From: Salinibacterium sp. G-O1
GTDB taxonomy: Bacteria > Actinomycetota > Actinomycetes > Actinomycetales > Microbacteriaceae
Assembly: GCF_030063305.1 (NCBI RefSeq)
Contig: NZ_JASISV010000001.1
Coordinates: 434,001-498,000, forward strand
Length of the DNA: 64,000 bases
Direction: 5' to 3'
A model generated the notes under the pieces. The model was given only the letters and a program-made list of their open reading frames with translations. It made no database searches and was not told where the DNA came from. A program made the position numbers and the translations under genes. Shown here one piece after another: positions 1 to 9,362 of the stretch. Position 1 is the first letter of the stretch, and each line of letters starts with the position of its first letter.

Positions 1-30
1 ACACAGCAATCCTCGGCCTCCCTCAGCGAG

Positions 31-1389
31 ATGGACCGCCAGCACCTCTTTCATCCGTTTACGGCTCTCAAGTCGTTCGACTCGACGGGCCCAGCTCTCA
101 CAATCGTCAGCGGCTCTGGTTCCACGCTCACGGACTCAAACGGGGGTACCTACCTGGATGCGATGGCCGGACTGTGGTGTGTGAACATCGGATACTCCCG
201 CCCCGAAATGGCAGAAGCACTCGCCCATCAGGCCATGACCTTGCCCTACTACCACGCCTTCTCCGGCATGGGCACGGACCTGCCCGCCCGTCTCGCCGCT
301 CGACTCACCGACATGGCACCGGTGCCGGTCTCCAGGGTCTTCTTTGGCAACAGCGGTTCTGACGCCAACGACACCCAGGCCAAACTTGTTTGGTACTACA
401 ACAACGTGCGTGGGCTGCCTGACAAGAAGAAGATCATCTCGCGCACACGCGGGTACCACGGCGTCACCGTGCTGAGTGCCGGGCTGACCGGCCTGACCAA
501 TTTGCACGACGGTTTTGACCTTCCGCTGCCGATGATCAGGCACGTTCGACCCCCGCATCGCCTCTGGGAAGCCGAGCCCGGCATGACGGACGCCGAGTTC
601 GTGGCAGTGCTCGCGGACGAGCTGGAGCAGCTCATTCTTGCCGAAGGTCCGGATACCGTCGCCGCGTTCATAGCCGAGCCCATGCAAGCTGCGGGTGGTG
701 TCATCATTCCTCCCACAGGCTACTTTGAAGCGATCCAGGCGGTTCTCAATAAGTACGACGTGCTGCTCATCGCCGACGAGGTGGTGTGCGGCTTTGGCCG
801 ACTTGGTGTCGACTTTGGCACCACCGCTTTTGGGATGAAGCCCGACCTGATCACCGTTGCCAAGGGCATCACCTCTGCCTACGTTCCACTCTCCGCGTGC
901 CTCGTTACGCCCAAGGTGTGGGATGTCGTGATGGCGGGTCAGGACCTGTACGGCGGATTCGGTCACGGATACACCTACTCTGCACACCCACTCGCAGCCG
1001 CCGCTGCCCTCACCAACCTCGACATCATCGAGAACGAGAATCTGACCGAGCGCGCAGCGACGATCGGAGCACACCTGCACCGCCGGCTGCAGGAGGAGTT
1101 CGCCGGGCACCCCAACGTGGCGGAGATTCGTGGACAGGGACTCGTCGGTGCTGTGGAGTTTGTGCAGAGCACCTCACCGATGACGGCGTTCGATCCAGCC
1201 ATGGGATTCGCTGCGAAGGTGACGAGACGCAGCCTCGCGCACGGCGTCATCACGCGAGCCCTTCCTGCGGCCGACACCATTTCATTCTCTCCACCGTTTA
1301 CAACAACTGAGGAAGAGATTGAAGCGATGGTCGCGGGAACGCGGCGCGCGCTGGACGACGTAGTGAAAGATGAAGGACTGATTGGCTAG
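31..1389 (+). CDS. Class III (omega) aminotransferase
   Basis: This is a PLP-dependent fold-type I class III aminotransferase, the family that moves amino groups from omega-amino acids or diamines to pyruvate or 2-oxoglutarate. From the ATG at 31, the PLP lysine is K278 in the VAKGITSAY segment, and the LIADEVVCGFGR block carries the cofactor aspartate. A length of 452 residues is normal for the family. The reading frame is open upstream to base 1, so the true start may lie outside the window. The gene overlaps the next one by 8 bp, which points to an operon with the ATP-NAD-kinase-like and GcvP genes. The substrate cannot be told from sequence. The family is certain; a role in deaminating an intermediate of the locus is inference. 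Confidence 0.9.
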   Translation: MDRQHLFHPFTALKSFDSTGPALTIVSGSGSTLTDSNGGTYLDAMAGLWCVNIGYSRPEMAEALAHQAMTLPYYHAFSGMGTDLPARLAARLTDMAPVPVSRVFFGNSGSDANDTQAKLVWYYNNVRGLPDKKKIISRTRGYHGVTVLSAGLTGLTNLHDGFDLPLPMIRHVRPPHRLWEAEPGMTDAEFVAVLADELEQLILAEGPDTVAAFIAEPMQAAGGVIIPPTGYFEAIQAVLNKYDVLLIADEVVCGFGRLGVDFGTTAFGMKPDLITVAKGITSAYVPLSACLVTPKVWDVVMAGQDLYGGFGHGYTYSAHPLAAAAALTNLDIIENENLTERAATIGAHLHRRLQEEFAGHPNVAEIRGQGLVGAVEFVQSTSPMTAFDPAMGFAAKVTRRSLAHGVITRALPAADTISFSPPFTTTEEEIEAMVAGTRRALDDVVKDEGLIG

Positions 1390-2509
1390 TGCCCAGGGCG
1401 GGATTCCTCGGGTTGGCGTGATTGTCAACCCGATCGCCGGCATGGGCGGAACCGTCGCGTTACACGGCACTGATGGCGATGCGCCCGCCCGCGCACGCGC
1501 ACTGGGGGCCTTGCCCGGATCAGAAGAGCGGATGCGCCGCACGCTGACAGTTCTGCGTCGGGAGCACCCCGGAAGTCTCGAGGTGGTCGCTGCCGACGGA
1601 GTTATGGGCGCCGACAGCGTTCGGGCAAGCGGGCTTATTGTCTCGACCACGGTCGAAATCGCGAGCGGCTGCACAACGGCCGAGGACACCCGTTCCGCTG
1701 CGCGTGCAATGTGCGACGCCGGCGTCGACCTCGTGCTGTTTGCGGGAGGCGACGGCACCGCGGCCGACATTGTTGGGATGCTCGGAACTAGCATCGCCTT
1801 GTTGGGGGCTCCCAGCGGCGTGAAGATGCACTCCGGCGTCTTCGCGCGAACCCCCGAACGGGCAGGTGAGATTGCCGCCGAGTATCTGCGAGCGGGTGAT
1901 CGGCGCAGCACCGAAGAGACCGAAGTTCTCGACGTCAGAGCGGGGGAGCACGACATCAGCAACATTGGAGTTGCCCGGGTGCCGCGCACAACCGCTGGCG
2001 TGCAAGGCCCCAAAGTGGCGCGCGCTGACAGCACGAGTGCAGACATTCGCGCGCTCGGGGCGCAGATCGCTGCGTCCATGCTTCCCGGCACCACCTACAT
2101 ACTCGGCCCAGGCACGACCGTGGGCAGCATTCTCTCGGCGCTTGGCCTCGAGGGCACCCGAAACGGTTTCGACATCGTCGTCGACGGCGCGATCGTGACC
2201 AGAGATGCGTCTGAGGGTGCGTTGTTCTCGCACCTCAGCGCTCACCCGAACAGCTTTCTGGTGCTGGGCGTTGTCGGCGGGCAGGGATTCCTCCTTGGTC
2301 GAGGCAACCAACAGATCAGCCCTCGAGTCCTCGCGCTTATCGATGATGCAAACATCGTTATCGTTGCGGCGCAAAACAAGGTGGATGCGCTGCAGCCGCC
2401 CATGCTTCACGTCGACCTCGGTCGGGCTGAGCCGCACATCGCGCTCCAGGGCTATCGCCGAGTCCGAACGTCTCCCACCCGCAGCACTGTCTTACGAATT
2501 GCCAACTAA
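1382..2509 (+). CDS. ATP-NAD kinase-like protein (AcoX/COG3199 type)
   Basis: The protein has 375 residues and starts at a TTG that overlaps the aminotransferase stop. It has the NAD-kinase/diacylglycerol-kinase fold: an N-terminal VIVNPIAGMGG strand-loop and the nucleotide-binding LFAGGDGTAADIVG motif around residue 120. The C-terminal half resembles the AcoX/COG3199 branch, which is often encoded beside catabolic dehydrogenases. True NAD kinase activity is not established for that branch. Its place inside a catabolic operon suggests it supplies or senses NADP for the neighbouring oxidoreductases, but this is inference. A start further downstream is possible because TTG is a weak start and no clear Shine-Dalgarno site is seen. 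Confidence 0.8.
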   Translation: MASAQGGIPRVGVIVNPIAGMGGTVALHGTDGDAPARARALGALPGSEERMRRTLTVLRREHPGSLEVVAADGVMGADSVRASGLIVSTTVEIASGCTTAEDTRSAARAMCDAGVDLVLFAGGDGTAADIVGMLGTSIALLGAPSGVKMHSGVFARTPERAGEIAAEYLRAGDRRSTEETEVLDVRAGEHDISNIGVARVPRTTAGVQGPKVARADSTSADIRALGAQIAASMLPGTTYILGPGTTVGSILSALGLEGTRNGFDIVVDGAIVTRDASEGALFSHLSAHPNSFLVLGVVGGQGFLLGRGNQQISPRVLALIDDANIVIVAAQNKVDALQPPMLHVDLGRAEPHIALQGYRRVRTSPTRSTVLRIAN

Positions 2510-2531
2510 TTCCCGCCGGAAGGAAGCGAAA

Positions 2532-3938
2532 ATGAGTCCGCTCACCCCTCATCCCTATATGGGGAATTCAACCGAAGCTGCCCACGAGAGAATGCTCTCT
2601 GCCGTCGGAGCCGCAGACGTGGAGGAACTGTTTGAGCAGATCCCCGCAGATCACTACGGGACGCAAGGCACCACGCTGCCGGACGGCATCGTCTCGGAGG
2701 CTGAGCTCGAGCGTCATGTCGACGGTATCCTCCGTTCGAATGCGAATACCCGTGATCACCTGAGCTTCCTCGGTGCGGGGAGCTGGCAGCACTATGTGCC
2801 TGCCGTATGCGATGAAATCGCGGGACGCAGCGAGTTCCTCACGTCAGTTTGGGGAACGCCGTCGTCGGATCACGGGCGTAACCAGGCGTGGTTCGAGTTC
2901 GCCTCCCAACTCGGAGAGCTCCTCGATCTCGAATTCGTTGGTCTGCCGGTGTACAGCTGGGGTTCGGCTGGCGGCAATGCGCTACGCATGGCGGCCCGGC
3001 TAACCGGACGCAGCCGGGTAATTGTCACCGCAGCCATCGACCCGGAGCGCCGAGCTGTCATCGAGAGCTACTGCGGTCAGCAGGGATCAGCCCGTGCACT
3101 GGAGATCATCGACCTCGGCTTCGACCCCGCGACGGGTCAGGTCGATCTAGAGGATCTCGCCGCAAAGCTGGATGACTCGATCGCGGCCGTCTACATTGAC
3201 ACCCCAAACTACCTCGGTGTCTTCGAGGCTCAGGCTGCGGAGATCACGGCGCTCGTCCACGCGGTGGGCGCCGAAATGATCGTGGGAACGGATCCCCTCA
3301 GTCTGGGGATCGTCGCACCCCCCGCGGCCTATGGGGCAGACATTGTCATTGGATCGACACAGCCGCTTGGCGTCCCCCTGAATGCGGGAGGAGGCGTCGG
3401 GGGGTTCATCGCGACGCGCGACGAGGAGAGGTACGCACGCGAATTCCCGACCCTTCAGGTCAGCATCACAGACACGTTGACCCCCGGTGAGCGTGCATTC
3501 GGGCTGACCCTGTTCGGGCAGAGCTCGTACGGATCGCGCGAAGAGGCAAATGACTGGACCGGCAACTCGGTCTACCTTTGGGCGATTCGCAACACTGTTT
3601 ATATGGCGCTGATGGGGCCGGCCGGTTTCGCCGAAATCGGCACGACGATCATCTCCAATGCGCACGAGGCGGCCCAACGGGTCGCCGGTATTGACGGGAT
3701 CACGGTGCGGTTCCCCTCGGGATATTTCAAAGAGTTCGTCGTCGACTTCAGCGACACAGGACTCACCGTCGCGGAGGTCAATCGACAGCTTTTGGCCGAG
3801 GGCATTTTCGGTGGCAAAGACCTCAGCGCCGACTTCCCGGAGCTTGGCCAGAGCGCCCTGTTCTGTGTAACCGAGGTGCACAACGAAAGTGACATTGATC
3901 GATTGATCAGTGCCCTCCGGAAGGCGGTACAGCGATGA
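2532..3938 (+). CDS. gcvPA: Glycine dehydrogenase subunit 1 (GcvPA-like)
   Basis: This 468-residue protein matches the N-terminal half of the glycine cleavage P-protein. In bacteria with a split enzyme the alpha subunit pairs with GcvPB to decarboxylate glycine with PLP and pass the aminomethyl group to lipoyl-H protein. Family landmarks include the N-terminal LSFLGAGSWQHYVPAVCDEI-like segment and the TPNYLGVFE block. I chose the ATG at 2532 because GGAAGGA lies just upstream; the frame itself is open further 5'. It overlaps gcvPB by 4 bp (ATGA). No gcvT, gcvH or lpd lies in this window, so the pair may work with H-protein made elsewhere or on a different amino acid. The homology is firm; the physiological substrate is open. 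Confidence 0.85.
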   Translation: MSPLTPHPYMGNSTEAAHERMLSAVGAADVEELFEQIPADHYGTQGTTLPDGIVSEAELERHVDGILRSNANTRDHLSFLGAGSWQHYVPAVCDEIAGRSEFLTSVWGTPSSDHGRNQAWFEFASQLGELLDLEFVGLPVYSWGSAGGNALRMAARLTGRSRVIVTAAIDPERRAVIESYCGQQGSARALEIIDLGFDPATGQVDLEDLAAKLDDSIAAVYIDTPNYLGVFEAQAAEITALVHAVGAEMIVGTDPLSLGIVAPPAAYGADIVIGSTQPLGVPLNAGGGVGGFIATRDEERYAREFPTLQVSITDTLTPGERAFGLTLFGQSSYGSREEANDWTGNSVYLWAIRNTVYMALMGPAGFAEIGTTIISNAHEAAQRVAGIDGITVRFPSGYFKEFVVDFSDTGLTVAEVNRQLLAEGIFGGKDLSADFPELGQSALFCVTEVHNESDIDRLISALRKAVQR

Positions 3939-5467
3939 CTCGCAGCGAAATTCGACCATTCCATTCCGCGCGGTGGAGCGAGCCCGTCATCATGGAGATG
4001 GGTGCCCCGGGCCGACGCGGAACAGTGCCACCAGCAGCGTGGGGTGCCAGAGGCGCGGCAGAGCTCGTGCCGTCAGCGCTGCGCCGGACCGAGGCCCCGG
4101 GCCTGCCCGAGATGTCTGAGCCTGACGTGCTCCGCCATTACCTCCACCTGTCTCAGCAGACCATGGGCATGGTGGGCATCAGCCTCTTCGGCACCTGCAC
4201 GATGAAGTACAACCCGCGAATCAGTGAGCGGATCATTGCGCGTCCCTATGTGGCAGATGTGCATCCCGCCCAGGACCCGTCCACGATGCAGGGCGTGCTT
4301 CAGATCGTCCACCAATTCTCGGAGGCGCTGACCGCCCTCTCGGGAATGCCAGCGTTCACCTTCCAGCCCGGGGGCGGAGCCGCAGCGGCTTTCACCCACG
4401 CGGCAGTGACGCGTGCCTATCACGCATCGCGGGGCGAGCAGGGGCAGCGAACCGAGATCATCACGACAGCACAGTCGCACCCATCCAGTCCGTCAACCGC
4501 TGCCGCGGCCGGGTTCGACGTGATCACGCTGCCGGTCGAAGAGAACGGGTATCCGTCAATCGAGGCGCTTCGGGCCGCGGTGAGCGACCGCACTGCTGCG
4601 TTGATGGTGAACAACCCTGACGACATGGGAATCTACAACCCCCATATAAAGGAGTGGGTCGACATCGTCCATGAGGCGGGCGGTCTGTGCTTCTACGACC
4701 ACGCCAACTTCAACGGCGTCATGACTCGCCTCCGCGCCGCAGAGCTGGGTTTCGACGCGTGCATGTTCATGCTGCATAAGACGTTCGGCGTGACGAAGGG
4801 CGGCGGCGGACCCGCCGTGGGTGCTTACGGATGCTCGGAAGAGCTGAGCAAGTTCCTGCCTGGGCCGCGCGTAGAGAAGCTGAACGATGGTTATGGCCTC
4901 GTTGAGTCTCCCTCGAGCCTCGGGCGCATCCGGGAGTATCTCGGCAATGTGCCCCAGGTGATTGCTGCCTACACGTGGTTGAAAGCGATGGGCGGCAACG
5001 GCCTGCGCGAGGCTGCCGACCTCTCGGTGCTCACCAACAACTACATGGAGAAACGGATTCTCGAGATCCAGGGGATCACCAAAGCGTTCCCCGGCGTGAC
5101 GAAGCGACGGCTGGAAATGACTCGCTTCAGCCTCGCTGAGATCACCGAGGAAACGGGTGTGACGGCGGTAGACATCCAGAACCGCATGACTGACTTTGGT
5201 ATCGACGCCTATTGGCTCAGCCACGAACCGTGGATTGTTCCTGAGCCGTTCACACCGGAAGCGGGCGAGGCGTGGTCGATCGAAGACATCGACTACTGGA
5301 TCGATGTGCTCGCACACGTGATCGACGAGGCCCGAAGCGACGCCGATCTTGTGAAGACATCACCTCACAACCAGGTCGTGGCCAGGGCGAATACGGCCGG
5401 ACTCGATGATCCTGAACGTTGGGCAACGACGTGGCGGGCATACCAGCGGAAAAGTGGAAAACACTAG
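3935..5467 (+). CDS. gcvPB: Glycine dehydrogenase subunit 2 (GcvPB-like)
   Basis: This 510-residue partner of the preceding gene corresponds to the C-terminal, PLP-carrying half of P-protein. The Schiff-base lysine is K282 in LHKTFGVTKGGGGP, close to the canonical HKTF motif followed by a glycine-rich loop, so the enzyme should be active. Translation is coupled to gcvPA through an ATGA overlap. The stop codon also overlaps the probable GTG start of the next flavoprotein by one base (TAGTG). No T- or H-protein gene accompanies the pair. Placement between an aminotransferase and a multi-cofactor oxidoreductase suggests a specialised paralogue rather than the housekeeping glycine cleavage system, but that is inference. 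Confidence 0.87.
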   Translation: MTRSEIRPFHSARWSEPVIMEMGAPGRRGTVPPAAWGARGAAELVPSALRRTEAPGLPEMSEPDVLRHYLHLSQQTMGMVGISLFGTCTMKYNPRISERIIARPYVADVHPAQDPSTMQGVLQIVHQFSEALTALSGMPAFTFQPGGGAAAAFTHAAVTRAYHASRGEQGQRTEIITTAQSHPSSPSTAAAAGFDVITLPVEENGYPSIEALRAAVSDRTAALMVNNPDDMGIYNPHIKEWVDIVHEAGGLCFYDHANFNGVMTRLRAAELGFDACMFMLHKTFGVTKGGGGPAVGAYGCSEELSKFLPGPRVEKLNDGYGLVESPSSLGRIREYLGNVPQVIAAYTWLKAMGGNGLREAADLSVLTNNYMEKRILEIQGITKAFPGVTKRRLEMTRFSLAEITEETGVTAVDIQNRMTDFGIDAYWLSHEPWIVPEPFTPEAGEAWSIEDIDYWIDVLAHVIDEARSDADLVKTSPHNQVVARANTAGLDDPERWATTWRAYQRKSGKH

Positions 5468-7200
5468 TGCGAATTCACAGTAAGGGCTTTGGCGCAGCGC
5501 CCGACGCGATCACGCTCAAATACAACGGCGCGAGCGTCGAAGCTCAGGCGAGCGACACTGTGGCGTCAGCGCTCATCGCGGCGGGTGACCCTGCTCTGCG
5601 CGTAGCCCGCGAGGACGACAAGCGTGGCGTCTTCTGCGGAATGGGAGTGTGTGCCGAATGCACGGTCATGATCGAGGGCAAGGGGGAGAGCCTCGCGTGC
5701 ATGACCCCGGCCACGGATGGCATGGTGGTGGAATCCGCCGAACCTCGCCTTGATTTGCCGAGCCTGGAAACGGGATCATCCCTGCCAGAGTCGACCCTCA
5801 CCCCGGATGTGGTCGTCATCGGAGCCGGCCCGTCAGGACTCGCGGCGGCAGCGGTTGCGGCGGAAAGCGGGCTCGATGTCGTGCTGCTCGACGAACGCGG
5901 CAAGCTTGGTGGCCAGTACTATAAGCAGCCGGCCCCTGACTTCGACCTTGACGAACATCAACTCGATGGCCAGTACCGACGGGGTCGCGCGCTCATCGGG
6001 CGGGCACGAGCATCCGGTGTCCACATCCTTGACCGCGCAAAAGTGTGGGGTGCGTTCGCTCCGGACCACATCGTCGCAGCGAGTCCGGTTGAACGATGGG
6101 TGATTCGCGCCAAACGTGTGGTGCTTGCCACGGGCGCCTACGAGCGCGGGGTGCCGATGCCGGGCTGGACTCTTCCCGGGGTCATGACGACCGGTGCAGC
6201 TCAAACGTTGTCCCGGTCATATCAGGTGTCGCCCGGACAGCGGGTGCTGGTCGCGGGTAACGGCCCTCTGAACATGCAGGTTGCGGCCGAACTGGCTGCG
6301 GCCGGAGCGACCGTGGTCGCCCTCGTTGAACTTGCCACTCCGGTGCGCGCGTCGAGCGTCCTCCAGAGCGCGACCATGGCGCTGTCGTCCCCCGGCCTCA
6401 TCGTTGACGGAGTTAAGTACGGCCTCGCTCTGGCTCGCGCGCGGGTGCCCATCATCACGGGCAGTGCCGTCGTGAGGATGACCGGCGACGAGAGCGGCGT
6501 GACCGGCGCTGTCGTGGCACGCCTGGATGGCGACGGCACGCCGGTTCCTGGCACTGAGCGGTCCTTCGAGGTTGACGCCGTGTGCATGGGGTATGGCTTT
6601 CTCCCCTCCAATGAGATTGCACGGATGCTCGGCTGCAGCCATCGGTGGGACGAGTCCCTCAAGTCGCTCGTGGTTGAGCGTGATGAGGATGGCCGCACCT
6701 CCGTGCCCGAGACATACGTCATTGGTGATTCGGCACAGGTTCATGGTGCGAAGGTTGCGCAAGCTCGCGGAGTTATTGCGGGTGCATCGATCAGCGCGGA
6801 TCTCACGGGAGCGGTGCCCGGCTCTCTCGAGCGAGAACTCGCAGCCGCTCGTCGCAACCTGGCGCGCAATATGCGCTTCCAGACAGCGCTGAACCGCATC
6901 TACGCGGCTCCCGTGCTGACCGTTGAGCTGGCCACGCCGGAAACGACGGTGTGTCGATGTGAGAGTCTCAGCTTCGACACGGTTTCGCGTGGTCTTGACG
7001 ACCTCACGTCAAGCGCCGGCGCGAGCAAGCGAGTGTCGCGCGTCGGTATGGGCAAGTGCCAGGGCCGCTATTGCGGACCCGTGGTCGTTGCCCTGTCGGC
7101 GTTGCGCAGCGGTGTCTCGGTGGACGAGCGCTCTGGATTCGCGCCGCAGGTACCGTTCAAGCCGACACCGATATCCGTTATCGCCTCGCCGGAACAATAG
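5467..7200 (+). CDS. Fused [2Fe-2S]/FAD/[2Fe-2S] oxidoreductase (HcnA-HcnB/SoxA-like)
   Basis: This 577-residue protein joins three modules. Residues about 1-90 form a small [2Fe-2S] ferredoxin domain with C57, C62, C65 and C78 (C-x4-C-x2-C-x12-C). A two-dinucleotide-binding FAD/NAD oxidoreductase follows (VVVIGAGPSGLAAAA near residue 118). The C-terminus holds a BFD-like [2Fe-2S] site (VCRCE and CQGRYCG). It looks like the gamma and alpha subunits of amino-acid dehydrogenases such as hydroxyproline dehydrogenase or hydrogen cyanide synthase fused together. It lacks the C-terminal GCV_T domain of sarcosine oxidase alpha. In-frame starts also exist at 5419 (TTG) and 5431 (GTG). I prefer GTG at 5467 because it overlaps the previous stop and follows GGAAAAGTGGAAA. 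No DAO-type beta subunit is adjacent, so the catalytic partner is unclear. Confidence 0.85.
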   Translation: MRIHSKGFGAAPDAITLKYNGASVEAQASDTVASALIAAGDPALRVAREDDKRGVFCGMGVCAECTVMIEGKGESLACMTPATDGMVVESAEPRLDLPSLETGSSLPESTLTPDVVVIGAGPSGLAAAAVAAESGLDVVLLDERGKLGGQYYKQPAPDFDLDEHQLDGQYRRGRALIGRARASGVHILDRAKVWGAFAPDHIVAASPVERWVIRAKRVVLATGAYERGVPMPGWTLPGVMTTGAAQTLSRSYQVSPGQRVLVAGNGPLNMQVAAELAAAGATVVALVELATPVRASSVLQSATMALSSPGLIVDGVKYGLALARARVPIITGSAVVRMTGDESGVTGAVVARLDGDGTPVPGTERSFEVDAVCMGYGFLPSNEIARMLGCSHRWDESLKSLVVERDEDGRTSVPETYVIGDSAQVHGAKVAQARGVIAGASISADLTGAVPGSLERELAAARRNLARNMRFQTALNRIYAAPVLTVELATPETTVCRCESLSFDTVSRGLDDLTSSAGASKRVSRVGMGKCQGRYCGPVVVALSALRSGVSVDERSGFAPQVPFKPTPISVIASPEQ

Positions 7201-7212
7201 GAGACTGATCTG

Positions 7213-8193
7213 GTGAGAGTTGTCGTTATTGGGGCCACGGGGCATGTCGGGGGATACCTGATTCCCGACCTCGTGGCTTCCGGCCACGAGGTCGTGGCTG
7301 TCAGCCGGAACGCGCGCCCTCGGTATCGTCAACACGATGCGTGGGACTCGGTGGAGCACGTCGTAATCGACCGCGACGCGGCCGAGCGCGCCGGCACTTT
7401 CGCGGAGGACATCGCGAGCCTCAACGGAGACGTCGTTGTGGACATGATCTGTTTCACCCCCGATTCGGCTCAACACCTTGTCGACGGACTTCGGGGCCGT
7501 GTTCTTCGGTTGATCATGTGCAGCACCATCTGGGTCAAGGGGCGTCTGGCATCGGTGCCGGCAGATGAAGACGTGGTGAGCGAACCATGGGGGGACTACG
7601 GCATCGACAAGGCCGCGATCGAGGAGATTCTGCGCCTCGAGTCACTGCGTCCAGGGGGGCTGCGAAGCACGGTCATTCGCCCCGGCCAGATCTGCGGGCC
7701 AGGATGGGCCGTCATCAATCCCCAGGGCCACGGTGGTCTCGAGGTATGGGAAACCATCGCTGCCGGGGAACCGGTGGCGTTGCCAAACTTCGGGTTGGAG
7801 ACCCTTCACCATGTACATGCGAGCGACGTAGCCCAGGCATTTCAGCTGGCCATCGAACGCGAAACCGCTCCCGCGTTCGACGTCTTCAATGCCGTCGCCG
7901 CGCGCGCCAGTAATCTCCGGGGCCTCGCCGCTGCGATTGCGACGCGATTTGGTCGCGAGGTGGCCTTTGAATTCGTGCCGTTCGAGGCTTTCCGTGAGCG
8001 AGTGTCGCCGACCCAGGCATCGACATCATTCGAGCACATTTCCCGGAGCCAGGTGATGAGCATCGAACGTGCGAGGACTGAGTTGGGTTACCGACCTCGC
8101 TACTCGGCAGAGGACGCGGTCGCTGAGTCAGTCGGCTGGCTCTGCGAATCGGGCATGCTCTCAGCGAAGGCCGCCTCACGATGGTTGGGCTAA
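7213..8193 (+). CDS. NAD-dependent epimerase/dehydratase family protein
   Basis: This 326-residue extended-SDR protein starts at GTG 7213, 12 bp after the flavoprotein. The N-terminal VVIGATGHVGGYL is the Rossmann NAD(P)-binding motif, and YGIDK (about residues 134-138) provides the Tyr-x3-Lys catalytic pair. It ends the plus-strand operon, facing the old-yellow-enzyme gene across a 47-bp gap with a hairpin. Family members act as sugar-nucleotide epimerases, dehydratases or reductases. Here a reductase or epimerase acting on a catabolic intermediate is more likely, but the sequence does not say which. Confidence 0.78.
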   Translation: MRVVVIGATGHVGGYLIPDLVASGHEVVAVSRNARPRYRQHDAWDSVEHVVIDRDAAERAGTFAEDIASLNGDVVVDMICFTPDSAQHLVDGLRGRVLRLIMCSTIWVKGRLASVPADEDVVSEPWGDYGIDKAAIEEILRLESLRPGGLRSTVIRPGQICGPGWAVINPQGHGGLEVWETIAAGEPVALPNFGLETLHHVHASDVAQAFQLAIERETAPAFDVFNAVAARASNLRGLAAAIATRFGREVAFEFVPFEAFRERVSPTQASTSFEHISRSQVMSIERARTELGYRPRYSAEDAVAESVGWLCESGMLSAKAASRWLG

Positions 8194-8206
8194 GAAACAA
8201 CGTGTG

Positions 8207-8235
8207 ACGGCCTGCGACTGAGTGGGCCAGGCCGT
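8207..8235. terminator. Hairpin between convergent operons
   Basis: An 8-bp perfect stem (ACGGCCTG / CAGGCCGT) with a 13-base loop lies in the 47-bp gap where two convergent operons end. There is no T-run on either strand, so a bidirectional terminator is plausible from position only. Confidence 0.45.
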
Positions 8236-8240
8236 GCGGT

Positions 8241-9323
8241 CTACGGGATGCTGTTCCAGTATTTGGCCCGGTTGTATTGCCATGCCCACTCGAGTTCGCC
8301 ACCCAGTTCTGACGCAGCACGAAGGGCAAAATGGGGTTCGCGCAGGAACTGACGCGCAACAAAGACGATGTCGGTGTCGCCGGTGACAATGGCAGCTTCT
8401 GCCTGCTGGGGCGATGTGATGAGACCGGCGACGGCAACAGGGATGTCGACCTCTGCGCGAATCTTGCGCGCCAGCGGCTGCTGGTAGCCGGGTCCGGGCA
8501 CGATGTGTTGGCCCGGGCTGTTGCCACCCGAAGACACGCTGATGAGGTCGACACCGACGAGGCCACGAATCACCGCGATGGTGTCGTCCACCGTGACGCC
8601 GCCGGGTACCCACTCCGTGGCGGACAGGCGCACGACGAGCGGCATGTCGGCGGGAATCACTTCGCGGACCGCTCCGATTACCTCGCGAAGAAGGCGCGAG
8701 CGTCCGGCGTCGTCCTTCCCATATTCGTCGGTACGAGTGTTCGAGGTCGGGGACAGGAACTGCCCCAGAAGGTACCCGTGCGCGGCATGAATCTCAACAA
8801 GATTGAAACCGGCTTCGACAGCTCGGCGGGCGGCGGCGCGGTAGTCATCGACAACCTTCTTGATGCCAGCGATGTCAAGGGCGATGGGCGCCGCAAACGG
8901 CTCGTACGGTAGGTCGGTCGGTCCGACCGTGGCCCAACCGCCCTCGGCGGGCGGAACGTATCCCCGACCGCGCGTCGGTGGAGCGGTCGAAGCCTTGCGC
9001 CCCGCGTGGGAGAGCTGCATGCCGATGAGCGAGTCCATGCTGTGCACGAAATCGACAACTCGACGCCACCCGGTGGTGTGATCGTCATTCCAAAATCCTG
9101 CGTCATCGGGAGAGATTCGTCCCTCGGGGGAGACTGCGGTTGCTTCGGTCATGATTAGGCCGGCGCGCCCAAGCGCGTACGAGCCGTAGTGTGCCACATG
9201 GAAGTCGGCCGGGTGGCCATCGATCGAGGAGTACATGCACATAGGGGCAACCCAGAGGCGATGCGGAACGGTGAGTCCATTGATGGTAATCGGCTCAAAC
9301 AGTTGAGACTTGGGGCTAGGCAT
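8241..9323 (-). CDS. NADH:flavin oxidoreductase, old yellow enzyme (YqjM-type)
   Basis: This 360-residue FMN TIM-barrel reductase shows the thermophilic-like/YqjM subgroup marks: C29 in APMCMYS, the substrate-binding HxxH (EIHAAHGYLL), and FLSPTSNTRTDEYG. Such enzymes reduce activated C=C bonds with NAD(P)H; relatives in amino-acid loci can act as demethylases or enoate reductases. It is the last gene of the minus-strand operon, 39 bp after the small ferredoxin, with AGAGGA seven bases before the ATG. The cytosolic location and FMN dependence follow from family knowledge. Its place beside a transporter and flavoprotein dehydrogenase suggests it reduces an unsaturated intermediate of the same pathway. 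Confidence 0.9.
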   Translation of the reverse strand: MPSPKSQLFEPITINGLTVPHRLWVAPMCMYSSIDGHPADFHVAHYGSYALGRAGLIMTEATAVSPEGRISPDDAGFWNDDHTTGWRRVVDFVHSMDSLIGMQLSHAGRKASTAPPTRGRGYVPPAEGGWATVGPTDLPYEPFAAPIALDIAGIKKVVDDYRAAARRAVEAGFNLVEIHAAHGYLLGQFLSPTSNTRTDEYGKDDAGRSRLLREVIGAVREVIPADMPLVVRLSATEWVPGGVTVDDTIAVIRGLVGVDLISVSSGGNSPGQHIVPGPGYQQPLARKIRAEVDIPVAVAGLITSPQQAEAAIVTGDTDIVFVARQFLREPHFALRAASELGGELEWAWQYNRAKYWNSIP

Positions 9324-9362
9324 ACAAGGTCCTCTCGATGGAAATCACTCTAAAACTTGGGT

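Noticed and set aside
136-1110. Long open frame on the minus strand opposite the aminotransferase
   Set aside because: It is a shadow of a high-GC gene: no family resemblance, no ribosome site, low-complexity His/Gly/Arg-rich product.
5467-7200. Sarcosine oxidase alpha subunit
   Set aside because: The protein ends after the BFD-like cluster and lacks the C-terminal GCV_T folate-binding domain needed for that call.
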